DNA of 26,126 nucleotides from contig VSNG01000015.1 of NCBI GenBank assembly GCA_009774175.1, forward strand, positions 1 to 26,126, given 5' to 3'. Shown piece by piece: positions 13,864 through 22,002 of this stretch (the stretch's first letter is position 1; each line of letters starts with the position of its first letter). The DNA comes from Lachnospiraceae bacterium (GTDB taxonomy: Bacteria > Bacillota > Clostridia > Lachnospirales > Lachnospiraceae). The position numbers and the translations under genes are program-made. The notes under the pieces are model-generated. The model had not been told where the DNA came from. It made no database searches and was given only the letters and a program-made list of their open reading frames with translations.

Positions 13864-15240
13864 TTATTTACCTGATGCCCGATCAATCTCTCTCGCAACA
13901 AACACGCCGCTGGCAGAAGCATGCGACAGAGAATGTGTCACACCGCTGCCGTCCCCGATAATATAAAGTCCCTTGTGTTTTGTCTCGAGATGCTCGTCGA
14001 TCTCCACTTCCATATTATAAAATTTCACCTCCACACCATAGAGCAGCGTGTCGTCGTTTGCAGTGCCCGGCGCTATCTTATCAAGCGCATAAATCATCTC
14101 AATAATGCCGTCCAGAATCCGTTTGGGCAGCACCAGACTCAGGTCGCCCGGCGTCGCTGCAAGAGTCGGCTCAATCAGGCCCTCCGCAATCCGCTTCGCG
14201 TTACTCCTTCGACCGCGTACCAGATCGCCAAACCGCTGTACAATGACGCCGCCGCCCAGCATATTGGAAAGCCTTGCAATACTCTCCCCGTATCCGTTAC
14301 TGTCCTTGAAAGGCTCCGAGAAGTGCTTCGCCACAAGCAGGGCAAAGTTTGTATTCTCCGTCTGTTTCTCCACTCCCTCATAGCTGTGGCCGTTTACCGT
14401 CACAATCCCGTTTGTATTCTCAGTAACCACGATTCCGTGCGGATTCATACAGAAGGTTCTCACATTATCCTCAAACTTCTCCGTCCGATAAACGATCTTA
14501 CTCTCATACAGTTCGTCCGTCAGGTGGGAAAAGATTACCGCCGGAATTTCCACCCGCACACCGATATCCACTCGGTTTGATTTCGTTCTGATGGCAAGAT
14601 CCTCGCATACCTTCTCCATCCATTTGCTTCCGCTTCTCCCCACGGATATGACGCACCTGTCACATTCATGAGCCTCCTGATCGGCAATGACACGAAATCC
14701 GCTCTCGGTCCGCTCTACCGCTCTGATCGGCGTATCGAAGTAAAAAGTCACCTTATTCTTCAATTCCGCATAAAGATTTTCCAATACCACATAGTTAATA
14801 TCCGTCCCCAAATGGCGCACGGAGGCATCCAGCAGATTCAGGTTGTTTTGCAGGCAAAGCTTCTTAAAATGCGTGCCTGCCGTAGAATACAGCTTCGTCC
14901 CCTCACCGCCGTATTTCATATTGATCTCATCCACATAGCGCATCAGCTCAATGGCCTGCTTTTTCCCTACATACTCGTGAAGAGTCCCTCCAAAGTCATT
15001 GGTAATATTATACTTTCCGTCTGAAAAAGCGCCCGCACCGCCAAATCCGCTCATAATTGAACAGCTGGAGCAGCCCACACAGGATTTTACTTTATCGCCG
15101 TCTATGGGACAGCGCCGCTTTTCCAACGCGTGCCCCGATTCAAATACCGCTATCTTTAAATCCCTTCTTTTCTGCGTCAGCTCGTAAGCCGAATAAATAC
15201 CGCCCGGCCCCGCACCGATAATTATCACATCATATTTCAT
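13864..15240 (-). CDS. FAD-dependent dehydrogenase with N-terminal cysteine cluster (COG2509-like)
   Basis: This 458-residue flavoprotein has a Rossmann FAD site IIGAGPGGIYSAYEL (GxGxxG at 9-14) and a late FAD contact GLYIIGDGSGVTHSLSHASASG. It matches the uncharacterised FAD-dependent dehydrogenase group with HI0933/thioredoxin-reductase-like folds. Four cysteines, C44, C54, C57 and C60, lie in a C-x9-C-x2-C-x2-C array directly after the FAD-binding helix; this could hold an iron-sulphur cluster, but that is inference. Its substrate is unknown. GGAGGG lies 8 bases before the ATG. It sits between the surface-protein gene (79-base gap) and the fructokinase gene (19-base gap), probably in the same transcript. 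Confidence 0.85.
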   Translation of the reverse strand: MKYDVIIIGAGPGGIYSAYELTQKRRDLKIAVFESGHALEKRRCPIDGDKVKSCVGCSSCSIMSGFGGAGAFSDGKYNITNDFGGTLHEYVGKKQAIELMRYVDEINMKYGGEGTKLYSTAGTHFKKLCLQNNLNLLDASVRHLGTDINYVVLENLYAELKNKVTFYFDTPIRAVERTESGFRVIADQEAHECDRCVISVGRSGSKWMEKVCEDLAIRTKSNRVDIGVRVEIPAVIFSHLTDELYESKIVYRTEKFEDNVRTFCMNPHGIVVTENTNGIVTVNGHSYEGVEKQTENTNFALLVAKHFSEPFKDSNGYGESIARLSNMLGGGVIVQRFGDLVRGRRSNAKRIAEGLIEPTLAATPGDLSLVLPKRILDGIIEMIYALDKIAPGTANDDTLLYGVEVKFYNMEVEIDEHLETKHKGLYIIGDGSGVTHSLSHASASGVFVAREIDRASGK

Positions 15241-15319
15241 AAATCACGCCCTCCGTTTTCATCGTACCATAAATGACCGCATGGAGCAACGCCATTCACC
15301 TTCTCTTCCTTCCGGCGAT

Positions 15320-17353
15320 TCATTTTCTTTTCTTTCCGGCAATATACCATATTCCAGTCGCCGTCACAATCGCCGCCATCACCACAATCGCTATTCCGGC
15401 CGCATTCCGCATGCTGCTGTCCTTGCCGGGCTTATGATCAGAGCTCACCGCTTCCTCGGGCTCCCAGTCCATGTAAGCGATTGCACAGGGCGTAAATTTA
15501 TCAGTAGAAAAGGTGATCGTAGCCGGATCCTCATCCTCATCCACCAGCTGCGCAAGCTCCTGACTCCCATCCCTCATCGTATGGAGCCTCAGCACATAAA
15601 ACCTCCTGTCCTCTGCCTGCAATGGCTTCGGAACATGAATCACCACCTTTATTTCTTCCGAAATCTCAGAAACCGATCTTGTTTTATTGTTCTTTGTCTC
15701 CTCCAGCGTCACCTCAAAGTGCCGTCCGACCGTCATGCCGGGAAGCTTTTTTTCCTCAAATACAGCTTTTATCTCCTGCGGCGCTTTCCCCTCCATATCC
15801 TTAATGGAAAGATCCAGAGCCACCGGCAGCTCACCCTGTAGCATCAAAAGCTCTTCTTCCCCGCTTAAAAGCTGCCCCGCAGCGGATTCTAAACCGTAAA
15901 CGCCGAAATTTTCCTGTCTGCCGTCTGCAAAATCATTGTGGACGGCAATCTGCAAATCCCCCGTTTTCAACGCTCCCGCCAGTAATTCGCCCTCTTTCTT
16001 TTCTGCAATCAGCCGCTCCGCCTCCTCCACGGATATATGCAGTGCGGCAAGGGTTCCCGCAGACTTTTCTTCCTCCGGCATGGCAGCATCCTTCTGATCC
16101 GTCTCTTCTTGCTTCCGCGCGCCGTCCTCCTGCGGTTTCTTTTCGGGATCGTCACTGTTATCCGCCGCATCTTTCTTGTCCTGCTTATTCGTTCCGTCCT
16201 GCTTATCTGTTTCGTTTTTGTTTTCTTCTTTCTTTGTCTGATCCGCTTCCGGTTTCTCAGGGTCATCCTGCTTTGGCGCCTCCTCAAAATCTGCGGAAAT
16301 GGTATGATCTCCTCTGACATTTGTGAAATTAAAGGAGGCCGTCTTTCCTATCTCGATTCCATCCACATACACCGTGCGAATCGTATAACCCTTATCAGGC
16401 GTAATCGTATACATAACGCCCGACCCTTCCGTAACTGTGGTTTTCCCTTCCGGCGTAACAGTACCGTTGGTGGAAGATGCGGACGCCGTAATGGTATAGG
16501 TTTTCACTTCCTTCTTTTTAAATACGGCGGTAAAGGCTCTGTCCCCCGTAATATTCCCAACTTCCATCCGCCTGTCCCGGCTTACGGTATTTCCGTTCTC
16601 CGTCCAGCCGTCAAACTCATACCCCTCCTTCGGCGCCGCCTCCAGAACAATATTTTCCCCGTACTTCACTGTCCTGCTCTCAGTGGCCGTCCCGCCATCG
16701 GCGTTATTCACATTTATCGTAACCCGGCAGTCGACAGGCTTAAATTCCGCCACATAGGTGGCATCGCTGCGAATATTATCCACCACATACCGGGCGTCCT
16801 GAGAAACTCTGTTGTTATTAAGCAGCCATCCTTCGAAAGTAAAACCGTTATTCGGCGCCGCCGTAATCACAGCATAGCCACCCTCTTTGACCGCGCCGCT
16901 TCCAAATACGGATCCGCCGTTATCGGGAGATGCCTGCAACTGTATGTAATAGGTGGATGCCTGTATGGTCGCCAGAGCTGTCGCACTGTAATTGCTGTCC
17001 TGTTTTGAAACCGCCTTCACCACCAGAGAGGCAGCCGCCTCATCGGAAGCCACATTCAAAACGCCGTTTCCGTCGATAAACGTATTTCCGCTGGTCTGTC
17101 CGGAAACGCTCCATACGACTTCTTTGCTGTAATTATTTTCCCCGGTCACAGCAGCCGCAAACGCGCATGTGGCATTTTTTGAAACAACAGCGGTTCCGGG
17201 AGAAATACTGACCGATGTGACTCTGGGCCGTTCCTCTTCCACGGGAAGCGCACCCATACCGATCTGCGCGGCGCAGCATGGAAAAGTCAGAGAAAAGAAC
17301 ATCTGCACAACACATAGTAAAGCACCGATACCGTACATGGCTTTCCGTTTCAT
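15320..17353 (-). CDS. Membrane-anchored surface protein with Ig-like and InlB-type repeats
   Basis: This 677-residue protein has a signal peptide (about 1-29, ending ...CCAA) and a BIG2-like Ig domain (about 43-132, SVSISPGTAVVSKNA). Three InlB B-type repeats follow at about 133-206, 207-280 and 282-355, each with GY/GFxFxGW-like or similar cores and an ending such as YVAEF, FTAVF or ISADF. A highly charged K/E/D/Q-rich linker (about 356-430), an unassigned domain (about 430-625) and a C-terminal membrane helix with a KKRK tail complete it. There is no LPxTG sorting signal, so it is anchored by the helix. A role in adhesion or matrix binding is inference. It starts 21 bases after the cyclase stop, with GGGAGGG 5 bases before ATG. 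Confidence 0.88.
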   Translation of the reverse strand: MKRKAMYGIGALLCVVQMFFSLTFPCCAAQIGMGALPVEEERPRVTSVSISPGTAVVSKNATCAFAAAVTGENNYSKEVVWSVSGQTSGNTFIDGNGVLNVASDEAAASLVVKAVSKQDSNYSATALATIQASTYYIQLQASPDNGGSVFGSGAVKEGGYAVITAAPNNGFTFEGWLLNNNRVSQDARYVVDNIRSDATYVAEFKPVDCRVTINVNNADGGTATESRTVKYGENIVLEAAPKEGYEFDGWTENGNTVSRDRRMEVGNITGDRAFTAVFKKKEVKTYTITASASSTNGTVTPEGKTTVTEGSGVMYTITPDKGYTIRTVYVDGIEIGKTASFNFTNVRGDHTISADFEEAPKQDDPEKPEADQTKKEENKNETDKQDGTNKQDKKDAADNSDDPEKKPQEDGARKQEETDQKDAAMPEEEKSAGTLAALHISVEEAERLIAEKKEGELLAGALKTGDLQIAVHNDFADGRQENFGVYGLESAAGQLLSGEEELLMLQGELPVALDLSIKDMEGKAPQEIKAVFEEKKLPGMTVGRHFEVTLEETKNNKTRSVSEISEEIKVVIHVPKPLQAEDRRFYVLRLHTMRDGSQELAQLVDEDEDPATITFSTDKFTPCAIAYMDWEPEEAVSSDHKPGKDSSMRNAAGIAIVVMAAIVTATGIWYIAGKKRK

Positions 17354-17374
17354 ATTTTCCCTCCCGCAGCCGCG

Positions 17375-19309
17375 CTACTTCTTACGTTCCCGTTTATTCT
17401 CGTACATTCTTTCGTCCGCCTCCCTCAGCGCCTCCTGATAACCGTCTTTTTCTTTCATCAGGCCAAAACCGAAGGAAAATTTAAGTGTAACGTTGACCTC
17501 ATCGTTTAAGTCCGCCGTCTTTTTATCCTGTATTTCCTTAAAATCCTGTAATGCCGCTTCCAGCTCGCCCGCACTGGCATATCCATATAAAAACAGCACA
17601 AATTCATCGCCGCCCAATCTGGCAGCCACACATCCCCTTGTCCCCACGCCCGCGATAAGCTCCGCAATGGCCCGTAAATATACGTCTCCCGCGTCATGCC
17701 CGTAGGTATCGTTTATCACTTTTAAATTATCCGCATCAATCATGACAGCCGCACTGCTGCCAAGCTCCTCCGGCTTTTCAAACAATGCGGACAGCCTCTG
17801 TTCCAGTCCGCGGCGGTTATACAGGCCGGTGAGCAGGTCCATATCCCTCTCCGCCTCAATTTCCTTGCGTTTGTTGACGCTCTCCGTTACATCAATCACA
17901 ACGCCGAATACTTCATGATGATCCCGGATCTCTTCCAGCTTCACATACCGATCTCTGACGCCAAAGGTTTCCGGCTCTCCCGCAACGGGATTTTTACGAA
18001 CTTCGTCAATAAACCGTTGAAAGCTTCCCGCATCCAAACAAAGCTGTTTCGTTTCTCCTTCGTCCAGCGCAAGAATCCTGGGTATATATTCGGTAAACCG
18101 CACCCGTTTCACACGCTCATTGTATTCGTATACGCCGATATACATATTGGTCTTGCGAAGAACATAGGACATCTTCCGATTACTGTCCAGAATGCTCTGC
18201 TTCATGATGTTAATATAACTGCTCAGCTCCGCAAATTCTGCGCTGCTGTTGACAGCAATCACTTCATCGAGATAGCCCTCCGCTATTCTTCCCAGTTTTT
18301 CATTGATGCTCCGAATACCGTCCACCACATATCGGTCCATGTACCTGGTTACTGCAAGACTCAGCGCAAAGGCAATCACCGCCAGACATACCGCAAGAGC
18401 TGCTGTTGTCTCAGGAATCCGTTTATAAAGATCCCTACCGGCAATCACCCGCCCAATATAATTATCTCCCGCCCTCTGAAATACACAGTAGGAAGTCCTG
18501 CCGTTTACACGCGCATGAAATCCCTTCTCGTATTCTGAGAAATATTTTTCATCCAGCCCGATTTCCGTCAGGTTTTTCCCTAAGCAATCCAGTTCCGTAG
18601 AACCGACTATCTGTCCGCTTGCTATGTCTACCGCATAATAGTGCGCTTCCAGATTAACCCGGAACTGTGAAAACAGATAGGATAACTCATTTTTCGCCGT
18701 AGCCTTCATAACGCTGACAGGCTCCATTCCCACCTGCACAATAAATTCTCCGTTCTCACTCCAGAGCGCAGAGTACTGCATCATCTTTTCTTCCGCCGTA
18801 TTTGGTGTAATTTCCTGAACCAGTTTCAGCGAATGATCTTCCAGCATCGGTTTAAAGAACGCCATCTGTTCGCCGGAATCAAAAGTAAAATCATAATACT
18901 CCGGATGGGTTCCCGCATAAATACGACCTGTTTTATCAAAGAAATGTATCTCGTCCACGCCAACAAGCCGCGCAATATTCTTTAACTCTTCCACGCTTTC
19001 CAGCGCGGAAGGCTCATTCTGTATAATATAGGCAATGGCCTCTGCGCTGCGTAGGCAGGTTTCGCTGTACTCAGTTATAACCTCTTCAATTTCTTCCTGA
19101 TTCCCGGCCAGCATCTGCTCAATCTGCTGGAAGGTTCTCATCGCATTGTCATACGCCTGCTGCTGCTCGTTCACCACCTGAATATAAACAATTATATTTA
19201 ATATAAGCACTACAAGAATAACGGTAAGCAGTCTTATATACTGACTGATAATCTGTCTGAGCGTTTTCAGACCCGTTGTCTTCAATTCCGTCTGTTCGTT
19301 TAACATCAT
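17375..19309 (-). CDS. Sensor diguanylate cyclase with extracellular, HAMP and PAS-like regions
   Basis: This 644-residue protein should make cyclic di-GMP in response to an extracellular cue. From the N-terminus it has a membrane helix (about 25-46), a large extracellular Cache-like domain (about 47-300), a second helix (about 308-330), a HAMP-like linker, a PAS-like region (about 380-480, ending VFGVVIDVTES) and a GGDEF domain with DLLTGLYNRRGLEQRL and GGDEF at about 566-570. No RxxD inhibitory site is present. Two adjacent ATGs at 19309 and 19306 are the likeliest start, with GAGGGG about 12 bases upstream. The frame extends to an ATG at 19369 overlapping the previous stop but without a ribosome binding site. 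The surface-protein gene follows at once, suggesting linked regulation. Confidence 0.88.
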   Translation of the reverse strand: MMLNEQTELKTTGLKTLRQIISQYIRLLTVILVVLILNIIVYIQVVNEQQQAYDNAMRTFQQIEQMLAGNQEEIEEVITEYSETCLRSAEAIAYIIQNEPSALESVEELKNIARLVGVDEIHFFDKTGRIYAGTHPEYYDFTFDSGEQMAFFKPMLEDHSLKLVQEITPNTAEEKMMQYSALWSENGEFIVQVGMEPVSVMKATAKNELSYLFSQFRVNLEAHYYAVDIASGQIVGSTELDCLGKNLTEIGLDEKYFSEYEKGFHARVNGRTSYCVFQRAGDNYIGRVIAGRDLYKRIPETTAALAVCLAVIAFALSLAVTRYMDRYVVDGIRSINEKLGRIAEGYLDEVIAVNSSAEFAELSSYINIMKQSILDSNRKMSYVLRKTNMYIGVYEYNERVKRVRFTEYIPRILALDEGETKQLCLDAGSFQRFIDEVRKNPVAGEPETFGVRDRYVKLEEIRDHHEVFGVVIDVTESVNKRKEIEAERDMDLLTGLYNRRGLEQRLSALFEKPEELGSSAAVMIDADNLKVINDTYGHDAGDVYLRAIAELIAGVGTRGCVAARLGGDEFVLFLYGYASAGELEAALQDFKEIQDKKTADLNDEVNVTLKFSFGFGLMKEKDGYQEALREADERMYENKRERKK

Positions 19310-19359
19310 TTTACCATTTTGCCCCTCTGTGTGGCAAGCGCCTCCTCCCGAAAGTTGGT

Positions 19360-19866
19360 TTAAATACATCGCAATAAAAATTCCGTTCCGCTCAAAATCT
19401 GCCCGGAAATAAGTAAAATCTTGCTTTTTAAAAACGGCGAAAGCGCTTCCTTTGCCGCCTGATCGTTCAGAACCTTATTCTGTTCGCCCGTAAACGCCAG
19501 AATCACCTTGCTTCTGGCCTGAAATTTCTTTAAATAGGCAAATAGCTCTTCATAATATTTTTCACAGGGACAGCATCGGTATTCATCAAATGCGCCGCCC
19601 GTCATAAGCATGGCCATGGGCACCGCCTTCGACTCCATCTCCCGTCCCCAGAATACCAGATTCAGGCGGACGTTTCGAAATATATCGTTTTCCCGTTTCA
19701 GAGCCCGCGTTACGGCAGCCACCGCGCCCCTGAAATCTTCCGGCTCCAGGGAGGTGTCTATAACAACCGCCATCTCCAAAACGCCGCCCCTGTAATTTCC
19801 GGGAACATGTAAAATTGCATCCACCCGCTTTGCAATTTGCAATGCGCCTATCTCCGTCAATTCCAT
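19360..19866 (-). CDS. Conserved-looking hypothetical protein, possibly von Willebrand A-like
   Basis: I do not recognise the family of this 168-residue protein. It has no signal peptide or membrane helix. The segment EMAVVIDTSLEPEDF (about residues 31-45) followed by amphipathic helices and LNLVFWG resembles the first strand and helix of a von Willebrand A-type fold, but the metal motif is incomplete: D37-T-S39-L-E lacks the second Ser/Thr of DxSxS. A CCPCEKYYEE segment holds three cysteines. The ATG overlaps the thiN stop by 10 bases, and the gene is followed by the sensor cyclase, so it is translated as part of the operon. A metal-independent binding role would be speculation. Confidence 0.7.
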   Translation of the reverse strand: MELTEIGALQIAKRVDAILHVPGNYRGGVLEMAVVIDTSLEPEDFRGAVAAVTRALKRENDIFRNVRLNLVFWGREMESKAVPMAMLMTGGAFDEYRCCPCEKYYEELFAYLKKFQARSKVILAFTGEQNKVLNDQAAKEALSPFLKSKILLISGQILSGTEFLLRCI

Positions 19867-20504
19867 AAAACGAGTCTTTCCTCCGCTCCTCTGGGCAAAA
19901 CCACAATCAGCGTTCCTTCCTCAACCGCGATCTCGCTTTTTCTGCCGATAAATTCGTTACTTGTCCCGACAGGACAGGCGTTCGTCAGTAACGCGTTATG
20001 CAGTTCGTACTTTAACCCGTCAAGTGTCACCCCCTCGGCCCTTGTTGTATGGGAAAACACGGACAAATATCCCTCCGGAATTTCCGCAAAGGAAAGCCTG
20101 CCGTTAGTGACCGCCGTTATAACCATGTCCTTATGAAACAAAAATCCGCGCATCCCGCTTTGAGACAGCCAGGCCAGCGTCTGTATATTGGCAAGCGTAT
20201 GATCAATACGTCCGCCCGTTCCACAATAAATATAAAAGTTTTTATACCCCGCCCTGATACCCTCGCGCAACGCCGCAAGCATATCCGTATCGTCCTTTTC
20301 CGCTTTCAGCCTAATCGTATTGGGATGCTTCGGTATCTCTTTGAGCGAATCAAAATCTCCAATGACAAGGTCCGCCAGAATGCCCCGCTTTTCCAGACAG
20401 GAAAATCCCCCGTCGGCCGCAATCACAAAATCGCCCTTATCCGGGCAAAAATCAAGACCATAATCCGTACCCGCTCCAATCACATAACAAATCCCGTTAT
20501 TCAT
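19857..20504 (-). CDS. thiN: Thiamine pyrophosphokinase
   Basis: This 215-residue enzyme transfers pyrophosphate from ATP to thiamine to give thiamine pyrophosphate, the active cofactor. Motifs match the family: VIAADGGFSCLEKRG, LVIGDFDSL, the acidic KAEKDDTDMLAAL, and CGTGGRIDHTLANIQTL, followed by the C-terminal thiamine-binding half with SVFSHTTRAEGVTLDGLKYEL. GGAG lies 6 bases before the ATG. It is the first gene after a good promoter, and the next gene overlaps its stop. No thiamine riboswitch was seen in the short leader. Its presence at the head of a surface-protein and cyclase operon may simply reflect a shared promoter. Confidence 0.95.
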   Translation of the reverse strand: MNNGICYVIGAGTDYGLDFCPDKGDFVIAADGGFSCLEKRGILADLVIGDFDSLKEIPKHPNTIRLKAEKDDTDMLAALREGIRAGYKNFYIYCGTGGRIDHTLANIQTLAWLSQSGMRGFLFHKDMVITAVTNGRLSFAEIPEGYLSVFSHTTRAEGVTLDGLKYELHNALLTNACPVGTSNEFIGRKSEIAVEEGTLIVVLPRGAEERLVLWN

Positions 20505-20533
20505 TTTCTTCTCCGATTCAGATTTTTAAGTCT

Positions 20534-20561
20534 ATTCTATCACAAATCGGAAGAGTTGCAA
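20534..20561 (-). promoter_or_regulatory. Promoter of the thiN operon
   Basis: On the minus strand TTGCAA (20561-20556), a 16-base spacer and TAGAAT (20539-20534) preceded by TGA form an extended -10 promoter about 30 bases upstream of thiN. It is the only convincing promoter I found for the six-gene run down to 12972. Confidence 0.65.
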
Positions 20562-20592
20562 AAAGGAAGACTGATATCAGGCAAAAAGAAAA

Positions 20593-20620
20593 AAGTCGCT
20601 GTCATTGATTCCAGCGACTT
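20593..20620 (-). terminator. Rho-independent terminator after the small lipoprotein gene
   Basis: On the minus strand AAGTCGCTG and CAGCGACTT form a 9-base-pair stem with a 10-base loop, followed at once by a TTTTTCTTTTTG run. It lies 16 bases after the lipoprotein stop, so it isolates that gene from the thiN promoter. Confidence 0.85.
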
Positions 20621-20636
20621 ATACCGTAATGTAGGC

Positions 20637-21029
20637 TTAATTGATTCCCGTTATCCCAAGCTCTCCGTCTACAGACTTAAATATAATGTTAGGCGTCGCA
20701 TCCCCCATAATGACACCCGCCATTGTATCCTCCAACGCAGATACGTCTACCGCTTCGATCACAGCGCATCGTTCCTCCGTAAAAATAACATCGGCGCCCA
20801 ATTCCATAAACGCTTCCCGGGTTTCAATCACCTCGCCGTTCACCGCAAGCGGATAGGCGCACAGTTCTGCAAGAGCATCCATATCCTTATCCGCCACAGC
20901 CTCTTTAATCTGCCCGGCAAAAGCGGCGCTGTCTCCGCCCCCTGCAGCGGACTCTGTCTGCCGCGCTCCGCAGCCTGCACAGGCAAAAATCATAGCGCCT
21001 ACTGCCAGCAGTATTTTCCATTTTTTCAT
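20637..21029 (-). CDS. Small putative lipoprotein of unknown function
   Basis: This 130-residue protein starts MKKWKILLAVGAMIFACAGCG, a signal peptide with a probable lipidation cysteine at the end, although the residues before it (CAG) are not the usual L-A-G. A low-complexity AAGGGDSAAFAG linker leads to a small soluble domain (KEAVADKDMDALAELCAYPLAVNG and TREAFMELGADVIF), which looks like a ligand-binding or NTF2-like fold, a guess from pattern only. AGGAGGG lies 6 bases before the ATG; the open frame upstream to 21077 lacks such a site. It is monocistronic, with its own terminator. Confidence 0.8.
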   Translation of the reverse strand: MKKWKILLAVGAMIFACAGCGARQTESAAGGGDSAAFAGQIKEAVADKDMDALAELCAYPLAVNGEVIETREAFMELGADVIFTEERCAVIEAVDVSALEDTMAGVIMGDATPNIIFKSVDGELGITGIN

Positions 21030-21156
21030 AATTATCCCTCCTGCCTGTTTATTCTGTATCCAGCTTATCCTGCCCATATTTTATCGTCAATTTCTCTTTT
21101 TCGCATTTTGCCACCGATTCTTCGCAGCCGGGCGTGAACTTCATTAGATGAACCAA

Positions 21157-21185
21157 TTGATAAACTTATTTAATCTCGGTATAAT
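21157..21185 (+). promoter_or_regulatory. Strong promoter of the AgrA/AgrC-like operon
   Basis: TTGATA (21157-21162), a 17-base spacer and a perfect TATAAT (21180-21185) form the best sigma-A promoter in the window. Transcription would begin near 21192, which rules out the upstream GTG at 21191 as the response-regulator start and leaves a leader of about 68 bases. Confidence 0.8.
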
Positions 21186-21248
21186 TTTAAGTGATATTTT
21201 CGCAGGATAACTGCTTTTTCAAAGTCTGCGATCAAACCGAAGGGAATT

Positions 21249-21263
21249 ATGAAATACTTATGA
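21249..21263 (+). other. Leader mini-ORF overlapping the response-regulator start
   Basis: ATGAAATACTTATGA encodes four residues (MKYL), and its stop TGA overlaps the ATG of the response regulator as ATGA. GAAGGG lies 4 bases before the mini-ORF start, whereas the response regulator itself has no well-spaced site. This suggests translational coupling by reinitiation, though the same GAAGGG could serve the main start weakly at 15 bases. Confidence 0.4.
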
Positions 21264-21994
21264 AAATAACTATTTGTGACGATAGCATTAAGGATTTACT
21301 GGACACGGAAAAATTACTGTTAAAATATAAAACCCAATATCCTGACAAAGATTTTGAAGTGGAAAAATACACCGATCCATCCAGATTATTTCAAAGAATA
21401 GCGGAAGGAAAGCTGACCGATATTTATATTCTCGATATGCTCATGCCCAAACGGACGGGTATCGACCTTGGCCGCCAGATCAGAATGAGCGGCAGTGAAA
21501 ATATAATTATCTATATTACCTCTTCGGAGGATTATGCACTGGATGCCTATGAAGTCCGCGCGGTTAGATATCTCCTTAAACCGCTTGACGAGGTCCGGCT
21601 CTTTGAAGCGCTTGATTATGCGCTTTCCTATACCATGGCCAAAACGGGACCCACCTATATGATTCGGACGAAAAACGGATTACTGCCGAGAGCTTATTCA
21701 AAAATAGAATATATTGAAAGCGCCGCACGAAAACTGGAGCTGCATCTGGCTGACGGCGAGCTTCTGCAAAGCCTCTTTATTCGCACCTCCTTTGAAGAGG
21801 AAGTGCGGGAGCTTACAGAACACGGGAATTTTCTGCAAATCCACAAATCGTTCCTGGTCAATCTCGATTATGTGAAACAACTGACCGCCGACAGCGTAAT
21901 CATGAATTCAGGCGCGCAGCTTCCCGTCAGCCGGGCAAAAGCTCCAAAAGTCAAACGGGAATATCTTCTTTTTGTTTCTGAAAAATGCAGGTAG
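21260..21994 (+). CDS. LytTR-family response regulator (AgrA/ComE type)
   Basis: This 244-residue regulator has a receiver domain (MKITICDDS with D7/D8, phospho-acceptor D59 in YILDMLMPKRTG, and YLLKPL) and a C-terminal LytTR DNA-binding domain with IEYIESAARKLELHL and NFLQIHKSFLVNLDYVKQL. AgrA/ComE-type regulators answer peptide or other extracellular signals through a GHKL kinase, which is encoded next. The start at 21260 is preferred because the longer GTG frame begins at the predicted transcription start. No agrB/agrD-like peptide genes are present in the window. The kinase gene begins 8 bases after its stop. Confidence 0.9.
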   Translation: MKITICDDSIKDLLDTEKLLLKYKTQYPDKDFEVEKYTDPSRLFQRIAEGKLTDIYILDMLMPKRTGIDLGRQIRMSGSENIIIYITSSEDYALDAYEVRAVRYLLKPLDEVRLFEALDYALSYTMAKTGPTYMIRTKNGLLPRAYSKIEYIESAARKLELHLADGELLQSLFIRTSFEEEVRELTEHGNFLQIHKSFLVNLDYVKQLTADSVIMNSGAQLPVSRAKAPKVKREYLLFVSEKCR

Positions 21995-22002
21995 GTGAAC
22001 AA

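Noticed and set aside
16037..17008. A 323-residue open frame on the plus strand within the surface-protein gene
   Set aside because: It is antisense to a gene with a clear signal peptide, repeats and membrane anchor; its basic, phenylalanine-rich translation fits a shadow frame, and it lacks a ribosome binding site.
20049..21137. A 362-residue open frame on the plus strand across thiN and the lipoprotein gene
   Set aside because: It crosses two well-supported genes, a promoter and a terminator on the other strand, and its arginine/histidine-rich translation resembles no protein family.
21191..21259. GTG start at 21191 for the LytTR regulator
   Set aside because: It coincides with the predicted transcription start after the TATAAT at 21180-21185, and the receiver domain begins with MKITICDD at 21260.
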